Source: Kineothrix sp. MSJ-39
Lineage (GTDB): Bacteria > Bacillota > Clostridia > Lachnospirales > Lachnospiraceae
Assembly: GCF_018917935.1 (NCBI RefSeq)
Contig: NZ_JAHLPN010000002.1
Coordinates: 274,751-338,750, forward strand
Reading direction: 5' to 3'
Length of the DNA: 64,000 nt
Positions 15,988 to 24,479 of this stretch are shown here, one piece after another. A model generated the notes under the pieces. That model had not been told where the DNA came from and did no database searches. It was given only the letters and a program-made list of their open reading frames with translations. A program made the translations under genes and the position numbers. The first letter of the stretch is position 1. Every line of letters begins with the position of its first letter.

Positions 15988-18074
15988 AATGCTTCCTCCT
16001 TATTTTTCTTAGAACGCTTTCCAATTCCGATACTTGTTACACAGATCAGCTTATCAAAGATGATCAGCATAGATGGAAGTACCAGTAAAACTGTGATCAT
16101 ACTGATGATCGCGCCACGTGCCATTAAGGTACATAACTGACTGATCATATCGATATCGGAATAAACACCTACACCAAAAGTTGCTGCGAAGAAACTCATG
16201 GCACTGACAAAGATTGACTGGATCGATGTCTGATGTGCGATTGTAACCGCTTCTTTCTTATCCTTGCCATTATTTCTTTCTACTTTATATCTTGTCGTCA
16301 TCAGGATCGCATAATCGACTGTGGAACCTAACTGGATCGTTCCGATTACGATCGATGCGATAAACGGGATAACGGATCCTGTATAATACGGAATACCCAT
16401 ATTGACAAAAATCGCAAATTCAATCGTCATAACGAGGATGATCGGTAATGAGATTGACTTAAATACGACCGCGATGATCAGGAAGATAACACCGATGGAA
16501 ACAATACTGACTGTCTTAAAGTCCTTATCTGTAATCTTGATCAGATCTCTTGTACAAGGTGCTTCACCGATCAGCATTCCGCTGTCATCGTAACTCTTGA
16601 TGATCTCTTCCAGTTTATTACACTGTTCATTGACTTCATCGGATGCAACTTTATATTCCGACATGACAAGCATCATTTCACGACCGTTCTGTACAAGCTC
16701 GCTCTTGATGTCATCAGGAATCAGTTCATCCGGAATTGCCGGTCCGACAAGTGCATCCAGACCAAGTACGGTCTTAACACCGTCTACATCCTTCATATCA
16801 TTTGCCAGCTGCATTTTTTCCTTTGCGGAAAGGTTTGTATCCACAAGAACGATCTCCATTGTATTCATGGCAAATTTATCGTTCAGTATGTTATTTGCCT
16901 GAATACTCGGTAAGCTTTCCGGTAATGTGGAATCCAGATTGTAATATACGCTTGTTCTGTTATAACCGAAAACTGCCGGAATCCAAAGCACTATGAAGAT
17001 TACTGCAATGATAATGTAATGCTTTGCCACAAACTTTGAAATCCGGAATTCCGGAAGCAGTGGTTTGTGCTTTGTCTTTTCAATAATGCCATCAAAGATC
17101 AGGATCAATGACGGAAGAACTGTTACACAGGCGATTACACCGATCAGAACACCCTTTGCCATGACAATACCAAGGTCAAGACCAAGTGTGAAGCTCATGA
17201 AGCAAAGTGCGATAAATCCGGCGATTGTTGTGATACTACTGCCGACTACGGAAGAGAAAGTAGCGCTGATGGCTTTTGCCATTGCTTCTTTCTTATCTCC
17301 GCCGCATAACTCCTGCTGCTCTTCGTAGCTGTGCCACAGGAAAATGGAGTAGTCAAGCGTAACACCCAGCTGTAATACCGCGGCGAGCGCCTTCGTAATA
17401 TAGGAAATCTGTCCCATAAAGACATTGGAACCTAAGTTATATACGATTGCCATTCCGATACTCAGTAAGAAGAAAAGCGGAATGATGTAGGAATCCATTG
17501 TCAGGGAAAGAATGATACTACAAAGAATAACGGCGATCAGTACATAGATCGGTGTTTCTTTGTTGGATAAGTTCTTTGTATCCGTTACGACTGCTGACAT
17601 ACCACTGACGAAGCACTGGTTCTGTGTCACATCACGGATCTCTTCGATCGCATCCATTGTTTCATCCGCACTTGTTGTCGTATCAAACATGGCGATCATC
17701 AGAGTGGCATCTCCTTTTGCAAATGCATCCTGCAGCTCCTGTGGAAGAAGCTCTGTCGGGATGGAGATGTCTACGAAGCTGTCATACCAGATTACTTTTT
17801 TAACATGATCGACATCTTCTACTTTTTCTTTCAGTTTGGAGACATCCTTATAGGGAAGCCCCTCGGTAACGATCATTGTAAATGCACCGGTTCCAAAATC
17901 CTCCGTCAGAACGTCCTGTCCTACCATTGTTTCAATATCCTTTGGCAGGTAAGAGAGGACATCGTAATTGACTCTTGTGCTTATGTATCCAAAGAAGGAC
18001 GGTACAAGAAGCACCAGACTGACGATGAAGATGACAAAACGGCTTTTTACAATACCTCTGCTAAATTTGTCCAT
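15984..18074 (-). CDS. RND/MMPL-family exporter
   Basis: 696 residues from the ATG at 18074, which has GAGGA five nt upstream. Two repeats of the RND layout: TM1, a large extracellular loop, then five helices (TMs about 12-30, 190-330 and again 360-380, 540-680). The sequence matches the MMPL/YdfJ group of transporters, which export lipids, peptides or drugs using the proton gradient. QLGVTLDYSIFLWHSYEEQ and QLGSTVDYAILMTTRYK are the paired conserved TM4-type segments with Asp. It leads an operon with the secreted heptad-repeat and MntP-like genes, and probably answers to the adjacent TetR. Confidence 0.85.
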   Translation of the reverse strand: MDKFSRGIVKSRFVIFIVSLVLLVPSFFGYISTRVNYDVLSYLPKDIETMVGQDVLTEDFGTGAFTMIVTEGLPYKDVSKLKEKVEDVDHVKKVIWYDSFVDISIPTELLPQELQDAFAKGDATLMIAMFDTTTSADETMDAIEEIRDVTQNQCFVSGMSAVVTDTKNLSNKETPIYVLIAVILCSIILSLTMDSYIIPLFFLLSIGMAIVYNLGSNVFMGQISYITKALAAVLQLGVTLDYSIFLWHSYEEQQELCGGDKKEAMAKAISATFSSVVGSSITTIAGFIALCFMSFTLGLDLGIVMAKGVLIGVIACVTVLPSLILIFDGIIEKTKHKPLLPEFRISKFVAKHYIIIAVIFIVLWIPAVFGYNRTSVYYNLDSTLPESLPSIQANNILNDKFAMNTMEIVLVDTNLSAKEKMQLANDMKDVDGVKTVLGLDALVGPAIPDELIPDDIKSELVQNGREMMLVMSEYKVASDEVNEQCNKLEEIIKSYDDSGMLIGEAPCTRDLIKITDKDFKTVSIVSIGVIFLIIAVVFKSISLPIILVMTIEFAIFVNMGIPYYTGSVIPFIASIVIGTIQLGSTVDYAILMTTRYKVERNNGKDKKEAVTIAHQTSIQSIFVSAMSFFAATFGVGVYSDIDMISQLCTLMARGAIISMITVLLVLPSMLIIFDKLICVTSIGIGKRSKKNKEEAL

Positions 18075-18140
18075 AACTTTCCTCATCTCTTTCTTTGATT
18101 TGAAATCAATATTTCTCTTACTCTGCATGCAGTATAAAAA

Positions 18141-18172
18141 AAAGAACTGCATTTAGGAAGATGCAATTCTTT
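18141..18172 (-). terminator. terminator-like hairpin in the MMPL leader
   Basis: AAAGAACTGCAT / ATGCAATTCTTT (one mismatch), followed on the minus strand by eight T. It lies between the operator/promoter palindrome and the MMPL start codon, so it could end the TetR transcript or act as an attenuator. Confidence 0.7.
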
Positions 18173-18185
18173 TTCTTTGTTCTCA

Positions 18186-18219
18186 TTTGATATACAAATT
18201 GATCGATTTGTATATCAAA
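18186..18219. promoter_or_regulatory. perfect palindrome, candidate TetR operator
   Basis: TTTGATATACAAAT / ATTTGTATATCAAA, 14-bp perfect arms with a 6-bp centre. On the minus strand it contains TTGATA (18213-18218) and, 17-18 nt on, GTATAT/TATATC, i.e. a plausible promoter lying entirely inside the operator. It stands between the TetR stop and the MMPL start. Confidence 0.75.
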
Positions 18220-18252
18220 TTATTACATATTCAAAAAAATGTTAGGCGTAAC

Positions 18253-18819
18253 TTACTCCTTTAACTCGTCTATAATATCCTGCATGGATCTTGTAATGAT
18301 ATAGTCATAAACCTCTGCAATCTCTTTTGGAGACAGAGGCATTCCGCTCTGGATCCAGTTCATGACAACAAAAGTCATGGACTGTGCATAGTATTTGGCG
18401 ATCATTGACGGCGTCAGCCACTTGTCCTTCACAACCTTTTCCCCTGTTTTAGAGATCATGAATTCCAGCAGTAATTCCTCTACACATTTTCTGACGATTT
18501 CTTCAAAGCTGTTCTGCCCTGTTGTTTTTGCCAGCTTTGTATAAAACTCTTTTTCCTTTTGCAGATTGGTAAAGATCAGGATCATGGACTCATCGATCAT
18601 ATCATTCTTCAAAAGGGGACGGATCGGCTGCAGGATCTCATCCTTTATGATGCGTTCGATCACTTCATATTTATCCTGAAAATGATTATAAAAGGTCGGA
18701 CGGATCACCTGCGCCTTATCTGTGATTTCTTTAATTGTGATTTTTTCAAGAGGTATTACAAGTACAAGCTCTTTCAAAGACTGCATGAGCATCTGCTCTA
18801 CGTCCGGTTTCGTCTGCAT
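18253..18819 (-). CDS. TetR-family repressor
   Basis: 188 residues. N-terminal HTH at about 20-60 (KITIKEITDKAQVIRPTFYNHF), followed by the helical ligand-binding/dimerisation domain of the YhgD/TetR_C_8 type. GGAGG lies six nt before the ATG. It sits 178 bp upstream of the MMPL exporter on the same strand, with a perfect palindrome between, so repression of that exporter is likely. Inducer unknown. The DtxR-like gene ends 17 nt upstream, so the two regulators are co-transcribed. Confidence 0.85.
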   Translation of the reverse strand: MQTKPDVEQMLMQSLKELVLVIPLEKITIKEITDKAQVIRPTFYNHFQDKYEVIERIIKDEILQPIRPLLKNDMIDESMILIFTNLQKEKEFYTKLAKTTGQNSFEEIVRKCVEELLLEFMISKTGEKVVKDKWLTPSMIAKYYAQSMTFVVMNWIQSGMPLSPKEIAEVYDYIITRSMQDIIDELKE

Positions 18820-18836
18820 GTCTTTCCTCCAATTTC

Positions 18837-19211
18837 CTAATTAAGTTCCTCTACCTGTTTGATAAAGTTCTGGATACCCTGAAAGGATTTTTTGCTGATA
18901 AAATGCATCATTTTTCTGGCATCGTCTTCTGCTGTTTCCTGATCCACATCTGCTGTCATCATCAAAAACTGTGTCAGTGTTTCCTGTTTTTCCACAAGAT
19001 CCTTTGCGATCTTATTGCCTTCCTTTGTAAGGACCAGTTCTCCCTTTTCGCCAACTTCCAGATATCCTTCTGCCTTGAGCTTACCCATGGCTCGGCTGAT
19101 ACTCGGCTTGGAAAAACCAAGTGCTTTTGCTACGTCGATGGATTTTACGCGTCCGTTTTCTCTTTTCAGTAAATAGATCGTTTCCAGATAGGTCTGTCCT
19201 GACTGTTGCAT
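18837..19211 (-). CDS. DtxR/MntR-like metalloregulator
   Basis: 124 residues. Winged-helix N-terminus typical of the Fe_dep_repress family (TYLETIYLLKRENGRVKSID, VAKALGFSKPSISRAMGKLK) and a short dimerisation region (ETAEDDARKMMHFISKKSF) that carries the usual Glu/Asp/His candidates for metal binding. It lacks the SH3-like third domain, as MntR does. In an operon between the HIT-family gene and TetR. Whether it still binds metal is open: the canonical E..C/M..H..E set is only partly visible. Confidence 0.78.
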   Translation of the reverse strand: MQQSGQTYLETIYLLKRENGRVKSIDVAKALGFSKPSISRAMGKLKAEGYLEVGEKGELVLTKEGNKIAKDLVEKQETLTQFLMMTADVDQETAEDDARKMMHFISKKSFQGIQNFIKQVEELN

Positions 19212-19256
19212 GTTAAATTCCTCTCTTATCTTTCGATTTTGTTTTTTATCTTTCTG

Positions 19257-19667
19257 TTAGGAAAGGATCTGATTTTTGATCTCTTCCAATTCTTCCTGGG
19301 AAGGACTGCCCGGATTCCATCCGATCTTCTGTCCGTCCTCTTTATAACGCGGGATCAGATGCATATGGAAATGGAATACAGTCTGCCCTGCTACTTCTCC
19401 GTTGTTCTGTACCAGATTAAAACCGTCACAGCCAAGTTTTTCTGTCATTTTAGCTGCCATTTTCTTTGCAAGGACGATCACATCCTTTGCCTCATCCTCC
19501 GGCAGTTCGTACAGATTTGCAAAATGATCCTTTGGCAGAATCAGTGCATGCCCCTTTGTCGCCGGGCCAAGATCCAGGATCACACGAAACTTCTCATCCT
19601 CATATAATGTTTTGGATGGAATTTCTCCATTGGCAATCTTACAAAAAATACATGAATCGTTTTTCAT
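19257..19667 (-). CDS. HIT-family protein
   Basis: 136 residues. Conserved CIFCKIANGEIPS start and the histidine triad HFHMHLIP (His99, 101, 103), giving nucleotidyl hydrolase/transferase activity on adenosine-type substrates (Hint-like). An N-terminal Cys pair (Cys6, Cys9) with other residues may hold zinc, as in many Hint proteins. Length is normal. It lies 21 nt after the flavodoxin/SCP2 gene and 45 nt before the DtxR-like gene, in one co-directional run. Confidence 0.92.
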   Translation of the reverse strand: MKNDSCIFCKIANGEIPSKTLYEDEKFRVILDLGPATKGHALILPKDHFANLYELPEDEAKDVIVLAKKMAAKMTEKLGCDGFNLVQNNGEVAGQTVFHFHMHLIPRYKEDGQKIGWNPGSPSQEELEEIKNQILS

Positions 19668-19688
19668 ACTGCTTCCTCCTTCTATTTA

Positions 19689-20678
19689 TCAGAATACAAA
19701 CATTTCATCCAGCATACGGAACAGACCAAAATCACCTTTCATTTTGATATTACCGGTCATAAATGCCTTCTGGAATGTTTCCTGTCCCTGCATGATCTTC
19801 TGCAGCACTTCTTCCGTGAGTGTCATCTCAATATCCGGTTTTGTCCCTGTTTCCTCTAAGATCTCCAGCTCATGCTGCTCTATTTTTAAATAGAAGACAT
19901 CTTCTCTGTCTGTCAGTTCTATTTTATACAGACCCTTTTGTCCGGGCAATGGATGAAAATGCGTTTCAAACGGTGCATAAATCTGCTGCATCTGTGCTTT
20001 TTCCTGTTTGCCGAGCATACCCTTAAATAATGCGGACAGCTCCTGAATATCTTCTTTCTGCTTCTGTACATAGATCTCATCGGAAGCATATTTGGAAAGC
20101 TGTTCCGATTCCTGTGGCGTCAGTTCCATGCCTTTATTGAGTGCTACACTTTGGTTGACTGCCTGATTACTTGCAGGAAGGCTTTTTACCTTCTGATGGA
20201 TCGTCCGGTAAAGATCCTCTGCCTTCTTCTCAATGATCGTCACATAATCTTTATTTTGTTCAAATTCGTAAACATCTTTGATATAACCGCAAATGCCGCT
20301 TGCAGGAAGACCGCCTAAAATTTCCCATGCATTGCTCAGATTCAGCTTTGCTTCTCTTTCTCCGTAGGTTGTGCTCATCACAACCGGACACATATAAATC
20401 TGACGGATCTTATCTTTATCTCCGTACATCCAGATCGCATCCAAAAAGCTCTGCATATATCCGCCGATACCGTACCATTCCACGGTAGTTGCCAGAATAA
20501 TACCGTCTGCTGCTTTCAGCGTCAACGGAAGTGTCGTCAGTGCATTTTTCATTTCATACAGATTGAACCGCTCCACAGAAACATTCAGTTCCTCCAAAAC
20601 TGCCTGCATCTTATCCAGCACAACGATCGTCGGATCATCTACAAGCCCTCTGCCACCATAATAAATATTGATCTTCAT
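19689..20678 (-). CDS. flavodoxin-fold reductase fused to an SCP2-like domain
   Basis: 329 residues. Residues 1-about 165 resemble NAD(P)H-dependent FMN reductases/flavodoxins (KINIYYGGRG start; ILATTVEWYGIGGYMQSFLDA as the flavin-loop region). The C-terminal about 100 residues (FYLKIEQHELEILEETGTKP ... FQKAFMTGNIKMKGDFGLF) match the SCP2 sterol-carrier fold with its typical GxxKxxGD end. A helical linker joins them. This two-domain form occurs in Clostridia; the substrate is unknown. Spaced 20 nt from the rhomboid gene upstream. Confidence 0.75.
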   Translation of the reverse strand: MKINIYYGGRGLVDDPTIVVLDKMQAVLEELNVSVERFNLYEMKNALTTLPLTLKAADGIILATTVEWYGIGGYMQSFLDAIWMYGDKDKIRQIYMCPVVMSTTYGEREAKLNLSNAWEILGGLPASGICGYIKDVYEFEQNKDYVTIIEKKAEDLYRTIHQKVKSLPASNQAVNQSVALNKGMELTPQESEQLSKYASDEIYVQKQKEDIQELSALFKGMLGKQEKAQMQQIYAPFETHFHPLPGQKGLYKIELTDREDVFYLKIEQHELEILEETGTKPDIEMTLTEEVLQKIMQGQETFQKAFMTGNIKMKGDFGLFRMLDEMFVF

Positions 20679-20698
20679 CTGTTTCCTTCTCTCTGTCT

Positions 20699-21751
20699 CT
20701 ATCCGTTTCTGCTTTCCTGCGGTTTTTTGCGTTTCTTCCTATATAGAAGAATTGCCAGAATAAATCCGCTAAGTAAGCCGCCTACATGTGCTGCATTGTC
20801 AATATTACTGCCCGTAAATCCTGAAAACAGGGAATAACTGATCAAAAACAGGATCTTCGGAACTGTCATGATCTCCAGCTTTCCTCTGTTCCGCAAAAGA
20901 ACCCACAAAAGTCCGCCGATCATACCAAAGATCGCTCCACTTGCACCAAGGGAACTTCTGTCATCCATAAAGTAATACGAAAATGCCATAGATGCAAAGC
21001 TTCCCGCAATTCCGCTTCCCAGATATAAAAGCAGATACTTAAAATGTCCAAGTGCCCGCTCTACAATATCCCCGAGGAAATAAAGCAGCATCATATTGCC
21101 GACCAGATGCGTGATATCCGCATGCAAAAACATACAGGTCAGGATTCTGTACCACTGTCCGCTGTTATACACCAGGTCACGATTTAATACTCCTCTGTCA
21201 TACAGGAAATCTCCTGTCAGGATACAGGCTGTAAATACAAGCGCATTGATAATAAAGATCGCATGATTGACAAGTGGTCTTTCTTTGATGCTTTTATAAA
21301 ACTGCTGTCCTCTGGCATCATAGATGATCGGATCTTCCAGTCTGCCCTTTAATGCATATGGCTCTTCCAGACATTTTGTCAGAAGCTCCTTCATACCATA
21401 AAAATCTTCTGCTCTGCCTTCCGGGATCAGAAGCCGGTTTTCCTGCTTCAGGATCAGCCAGCAGAAAGCATCATCACCGGATAACCGCATTGCGGCATTT
21501 TCATCATCTGTCAGGATCAGAGATAACATATGTACATCCAGACAACCGCCGTCTACAAAACGCCAGCTGATCTTCTTTGTGATCTGCTCATATTGCTCTG
21601 CGGTAATTTCCGGATGTGCTGTCTGGTCGATCAGACAGACTGCATTTGCATATCTGTTTTCCATAATGAAATAAACCGCAAAGCCGGGAACAAATTCCAT
21701 CAGCTTTTTAAAACCCTGATCTATAAAAAATTCTTCCAGTTTCTCATTCAT
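20699..21751 (-). CDS. rhomboid-family intramembrane serine protease
   Basis: 350 residues from the ATG at 21751 (AAAGGG seven nt upstream). A soluble N-terminal domain of about 160 residues of unknown fold precedes the six-helix rhomboid core: HADITHLVGNMMLL (about 210-223), GASGAIFG with catalytic Ser271, and NAAHVGG with catalytic His322. Rhomboids cut transmembrane substrates. It follows the last Tad gene by 66 nt on the same strand, so a role in processing pilus or surface proteins is possible but only inferred. Confidence 0.88.
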   Translation of the reverse strand: MNEKLEEFFIDQGFKKLMEFVPGFAVYFIMENRYANAVCLIDQTAHPEITAEQYEQITKKISWRFVDGGCLDVHMLSLILTDDENAAMRLSGDDAFCWLILKQENRLLIPEGRAEDFYGMKELLTKCLEEPYALKGRLEDPIIYDARGQQFYKSIKERPLVNHAIFIINALVFTACILTGDFLYDRGVLNRDLVYNSGQWYRILTCMFLHADITHLVGNMMLLYFLGDIVERALGHFKYLLLYLGSGIAGSFASMAFSYYFMDDRSSLGASGAIFGMIGGLLWVLLRNRGKLEIMTVPKILFLISYSLFSGFTGSNIDNAAHVGGLLSGFILAILLYRKKRKKPQESRNG

Positions 21752-21817
21752 AAAGTTACCCTTTTCTATCTTTAAAAGGGTAACATTTCTTGCCTTTGAT
21801 GTCAATGTTAGCAGTGG

Positions 21818-22654
21818 CTAATGCGACCTCCGATACAGATAAAAAATTGCATTTCCAAGCATTCCGCAGCAACAGAAAAAAACGGAAAAAGCGATTGTTA
21901 TAGCGGAATTTCTGCCTGTACATATGCAATAACCGATAAAAATCAGACTTAAGAATATCACACAGGTAAATAATAACGGAACCGGAGCTTTTTTATTTTT
22001 CACATTTTCTTCTGCTTCACCTTCTGTATGCTTCTTCTGTATCTCCTTTTCTTTTCTCTCTTTTCCCGTTTCCTCCGATTGTTTTCTTTCTTCCGGTAGA
22101 CTTTCTGTATTGTTTTCCTTTTCCCTTGGCTTTTCTATGATCCGCGTCAGAATTGCCTCCAGTCCCAGACTGTCTTCCCGTACCAGCTTATAAAACTGAT
22201 AGGCATAGGTAACTGCAAATTCATCCTCCTGATCGATCATGCTCAAAAGCTCCTGCGCCAGATTTGTGACCTTTTCCTGCAAAACTGCCACAGCGGAAGG
22301 ATCATAGCAGAAATAAAAGGATCCTTCATAAAAATAGATCATCTCCGGAGAAAGCAATAAGCCGTCCGCAGGCAGAAAATATTCCTGTAGCTTTAATAAA
22401 ACCAGATAAAGAGCCGTAAAAAGAGTCTGCATATCTGCTGCCGTCAGAGCCTGTCTTTTTGCCAGTGTTTCCAGATCGCTTCCGCATACAGCATAAGAAA
22501 GTCTCTTTTCTCCGTTAAAATTTTGCAGACTGCATGGAAAAAGTCCCGATATTTCATTTTCTGCCAGCATCTGCAGGGAAAATGCAGATGCCCGTTCCAT
22601 CTCCTCCAGAATCAGAAAACTGCCCTGTGCCTGCTTTTGATATTCTATTTTCAT
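21818..22654 (-). CDS. DUF6382-like protein of the Tad operon
   Basis: 278 residues. A soluble domain (about 1-170, with FLPADGLLLSPEMIYFYEGS) is followed by a highly charged Lys/Glu linker (about 172-222) and two membrane segments (about 227-245 and 250-272). The N-terminal part fits DUF6382, found with Tad pilus genes in Clostridia, often with an FHA domain; no FHA domain is present here. The start overlaps the TadE stop by four nt. Function unknown; a cytoplasmic assembly or signalling factor at the membrane is a guess. Confidence 0.65.
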   Translation of the reverse strand: MKIEYQKQAQGSFLILEEMERASAFSLQMLAENEISGLFPCSLQNFNGEKRLSYAVCGSDLETLAKRQALTAADMQTLFTALYLVLLKLQEYFLPADGLLLSPEMIYFYEGSFYFCYDPSAVAVLQEKVTNLAQELLSMIDQEDEFAVTYAYQFYKLVREDSLGLEAILTRIIEKPREKENNTESLPEERKQSEETGKERKEKEIQKKHTEGEAEENVKNKKAPVPLLFTCVIFLSLIFIGYCICTGRNSAITIAFSVFFCCCGMLGNAIFYLYRRSH

Positions 22655-23229
22655 CCTTTGCCCTCTCTTTTGGTCTGATTACTGATCTGCCGGATCCGGT
22701 GCGATTCCCAGATCACTTTCGATGGGTTCACACGTTTTATCTTTTTGTCAATCTGCCCGGAAAATACCCCTGCCTGAAATCCCATTCCCCGGAAAAAGGA
22801 AAGAAGGGGACTTTTTCGTTCCAGTCTGATCTGTGCTTTGATCTCCCATAAAGAAACCGAAACGGAATAATCCACATTTGTCAGAAAAACCAGCCTCTTT
22901 TTCCCCATTTCCCGCATTTCTTTGAGGATCTTGTCCTCTATTTCGCGCTTTCCCGCATGCTCCATCTGCGCACCGTGGATCACTGCCTGCCCTGCCAGAT
23001 CCACTGCTGCTGCCCGGTTATAAAAGAAAAGAGCCGTTTCTGTCAAAAGCATAAACAGTGCCAGAAGAAGCGGCAGAAGGAATGCAGCTTCCACAGTTGC
23101 ACTGCCCTTTTTGTCGTATTTTCCTGCCCGTATTCTTTTTATTTTTCTGCTTTCTATCACGCCCATTTTCATTTTCTGCTCCATTTCTATATATCTGCCT
23201 GTTTTCATCTTTGATTTTAGCAGAACCAT
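22651..23229 (-). CDS. TadE-like minor pilin
   Basis: 192 residues, started at the ATG at 23229, 3 nt after the previous stop, with AAAGGATGAG upstream. A basic leader of about 41 residues is followed by GSATVEAAFLLPLLLALFML, the TadE signature: the Glu after the processing site plus a hydrophobic helix. The remainder (about 70-190) is the extracellular domain. TadE-type proteins are pseudopilins processed by the prepilin peptidase and needed for assembly. Confidence 0.8.
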   Translation of the reverse strand: MVLLKSKMKTGRYIEMEQKMKMGVIESRKIKRIRAGKYDKKGSATVEAAFLLPLLLALFMLLTETALFFYNRAAAVDLAGQAVIHGAQMEHAGKREIEDKILKEMREMGKKRLVFLTNVDYSVSVSLWEIKAQIRLERKSPLLSFFRGMGFQAGVFSGQIDKKIKRVNPSKVIWESHRIRQISNQTKREGKG

Positions 23230-23232
23230 TGC

Positions 23233-23661
23233 TCATCCTTTTATCCCTAAGAAATTACTAACCAAATAAATCATATATGAAAGCGTAAGAAACGGAAGAT
23301 ATGGTATTTCTGTCTTTCTGTTTCCTCTGTGTATCAAAATAAGAAATACCCCCGCAATACCTGCCATAAAAAGTCCTGCTGCAAAAATAAGAAATAAAGA
23401 ATAAAAGGGCAGATAACATGCACACAGTAAAACCGCAAAAGCATCACCCATTCCGATCGCTTCCTTTGTCAGAAAAGAAAGAACAAACACAAAAATACTG
23501 AAAAGAAAGCCCGGTACTGCTGCCCGTAAAAACCCATCCGGTATTTGATACAATGCAAGTACAACCCCCGGTAAAAGGAGAACAATATTTATCTTTTTTT
23601 CTCTGATATCCCGCACAGATAACAAGAGCAGAAAAAGAAAACAGATCCATTCCCGCCTCAT
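23233..23661 (-). CDS. prepilin peptidase A24 (second copy)
   Basis: 142 residues from the ATG at 23661, directly after the preceding stop. Four to five helices with the two catalytic aspartates of type IV prepilin (A24/TadV) peptidases: SVRDIREKKIN near residue 18 and GMGDAF near residue 72 (GxGD). The protein is a short peptidase-only form. It lies among the minor pilin genes, while another A24 peptidase heads the operon at 30917, so the two may process different pilin types. Confidence 0.78.
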   Translation of the reverse strand: MRREWICFLFLLLLSVRDIREKKINIVLLLPGVVLALYQIPDGFLRAAVPGFLFSIFVFVLSFLTKEAIGMGDAFAVLLCACYLPFYSLFLIFAAGLFMAGIAGVFLILIHRGNRKTEIPYLPFLTLSYMIYLVSNFLGIKG

Positions 23662-23662
23662 T

Positions 23663-24451
23663 TTATTCTCTGCAGCAATCTTTGCATGCTGCTCTCCCTT
23701 CTGCCTGCGACAACAATACAACCCGCAGACTCCGCTTCAGATCCGGGCATGTAATTTCCGTATGATACTTTACCCCATAATCTGTAATGAACACAGTTGT
23801 CCGCTTCAGCTCTTCCTTCGTCAGCTTCAGACATTTTTTACATGTATCATAAATTTTTCCGTCCTTGTTTCTTTTTGCACCGACATCTTTGCCACTGACG
23901 GGTAAAATATCGATATTCAAGTGCTTACAGCTTCTTTTTCTGTGATAAACCGTTCCATGCTCTGTCAGATAAACGTAGATCTCACTCTCTCCTGTCACAT
24001 CCCCGTTTGCCGCATTATAGCCGTTGAATTTATGGACAACACAGCGATTTTCCAAAAGGATCGTTTGTATACCCGGACATTTTGGTGTCAAAGAAGCTGG
24101 ATAAACACGGCGCAGACGGATCATATCGCTCTGGCTGCTCTGCACACTGACAGCCAAAACCGCCGTTTCCCTGGCGGTTTTATGCAGCTTTAACTGCCGG
24201 CCCATATTGTCCCGCATCAGCAAAACGATTGATAACAGCATAAGACATCCGATCAGAAAGACCGGAACAACCAGCGCGGCTTCTACGGTCATACTTCCCC
24301 GATTCTTCCGCCGCTTATGGAAGAAGGATACAGAAAATGGTCTCTGGCAGATCTTTTTTGGGAGATTGTTGTTCGATTGAACGGGATAATAAAACTGTGT
24401 CTGGAGTATTTTTCCTTTCTGTCTTCTGATTTTATGTATGCCAGAGACCAT
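23663..24451 (-). CDS. TadE-like pseudopilin with Cys-rich C-terminal repeats
   Basis: 262 residues, with GGAGGG before the ATG at 24451. The leader is long (53 residues) before GSMTVEAALVVPVFLIGCLM, the TadE-type processing and hydrophobic segment. The extracellular part ends with two similar modules: TEHGTVYHRKRSCKHLNI...DTCKKC and TDYGVKYHTEITCPDLKRSL...ACKDCC. Each has Y-H-x-x-x-C-x-x-L and a C-x-x-C close, a possible metal-binding or disulfide module. The role of these modules is unknown to me; they distinguish the protein from ordinary TadE/TadF. Confidence 0.75.
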   Translation of the reverse strand: MVSGIHKIRRQKGKILQTQFYYPVQSNNNLPKKICQRPFSVSFFHKRRKNRGSMTVEAALVVPVFLIGCLMLLSIVLLMRDNMGRQLKLHKTARETAVLAVSVQSSQSDMIRLRRVYPASLTPKCPGIQTILLENRCVVHKFNGYNAANGDVTGESEIYVYLTEHGTVYHRKRSCKHLNIDILPVSGKDVGAKRNKDGKIYDTCKKCLKLTKEELKRTTVFITDYGVKYHTEITCPDLKRSLRVVLLSQAEGRAACKDCCRE

Positions 24452-24479
24452 CTTCTGTACCCTCCTTTTCTGATTTATA

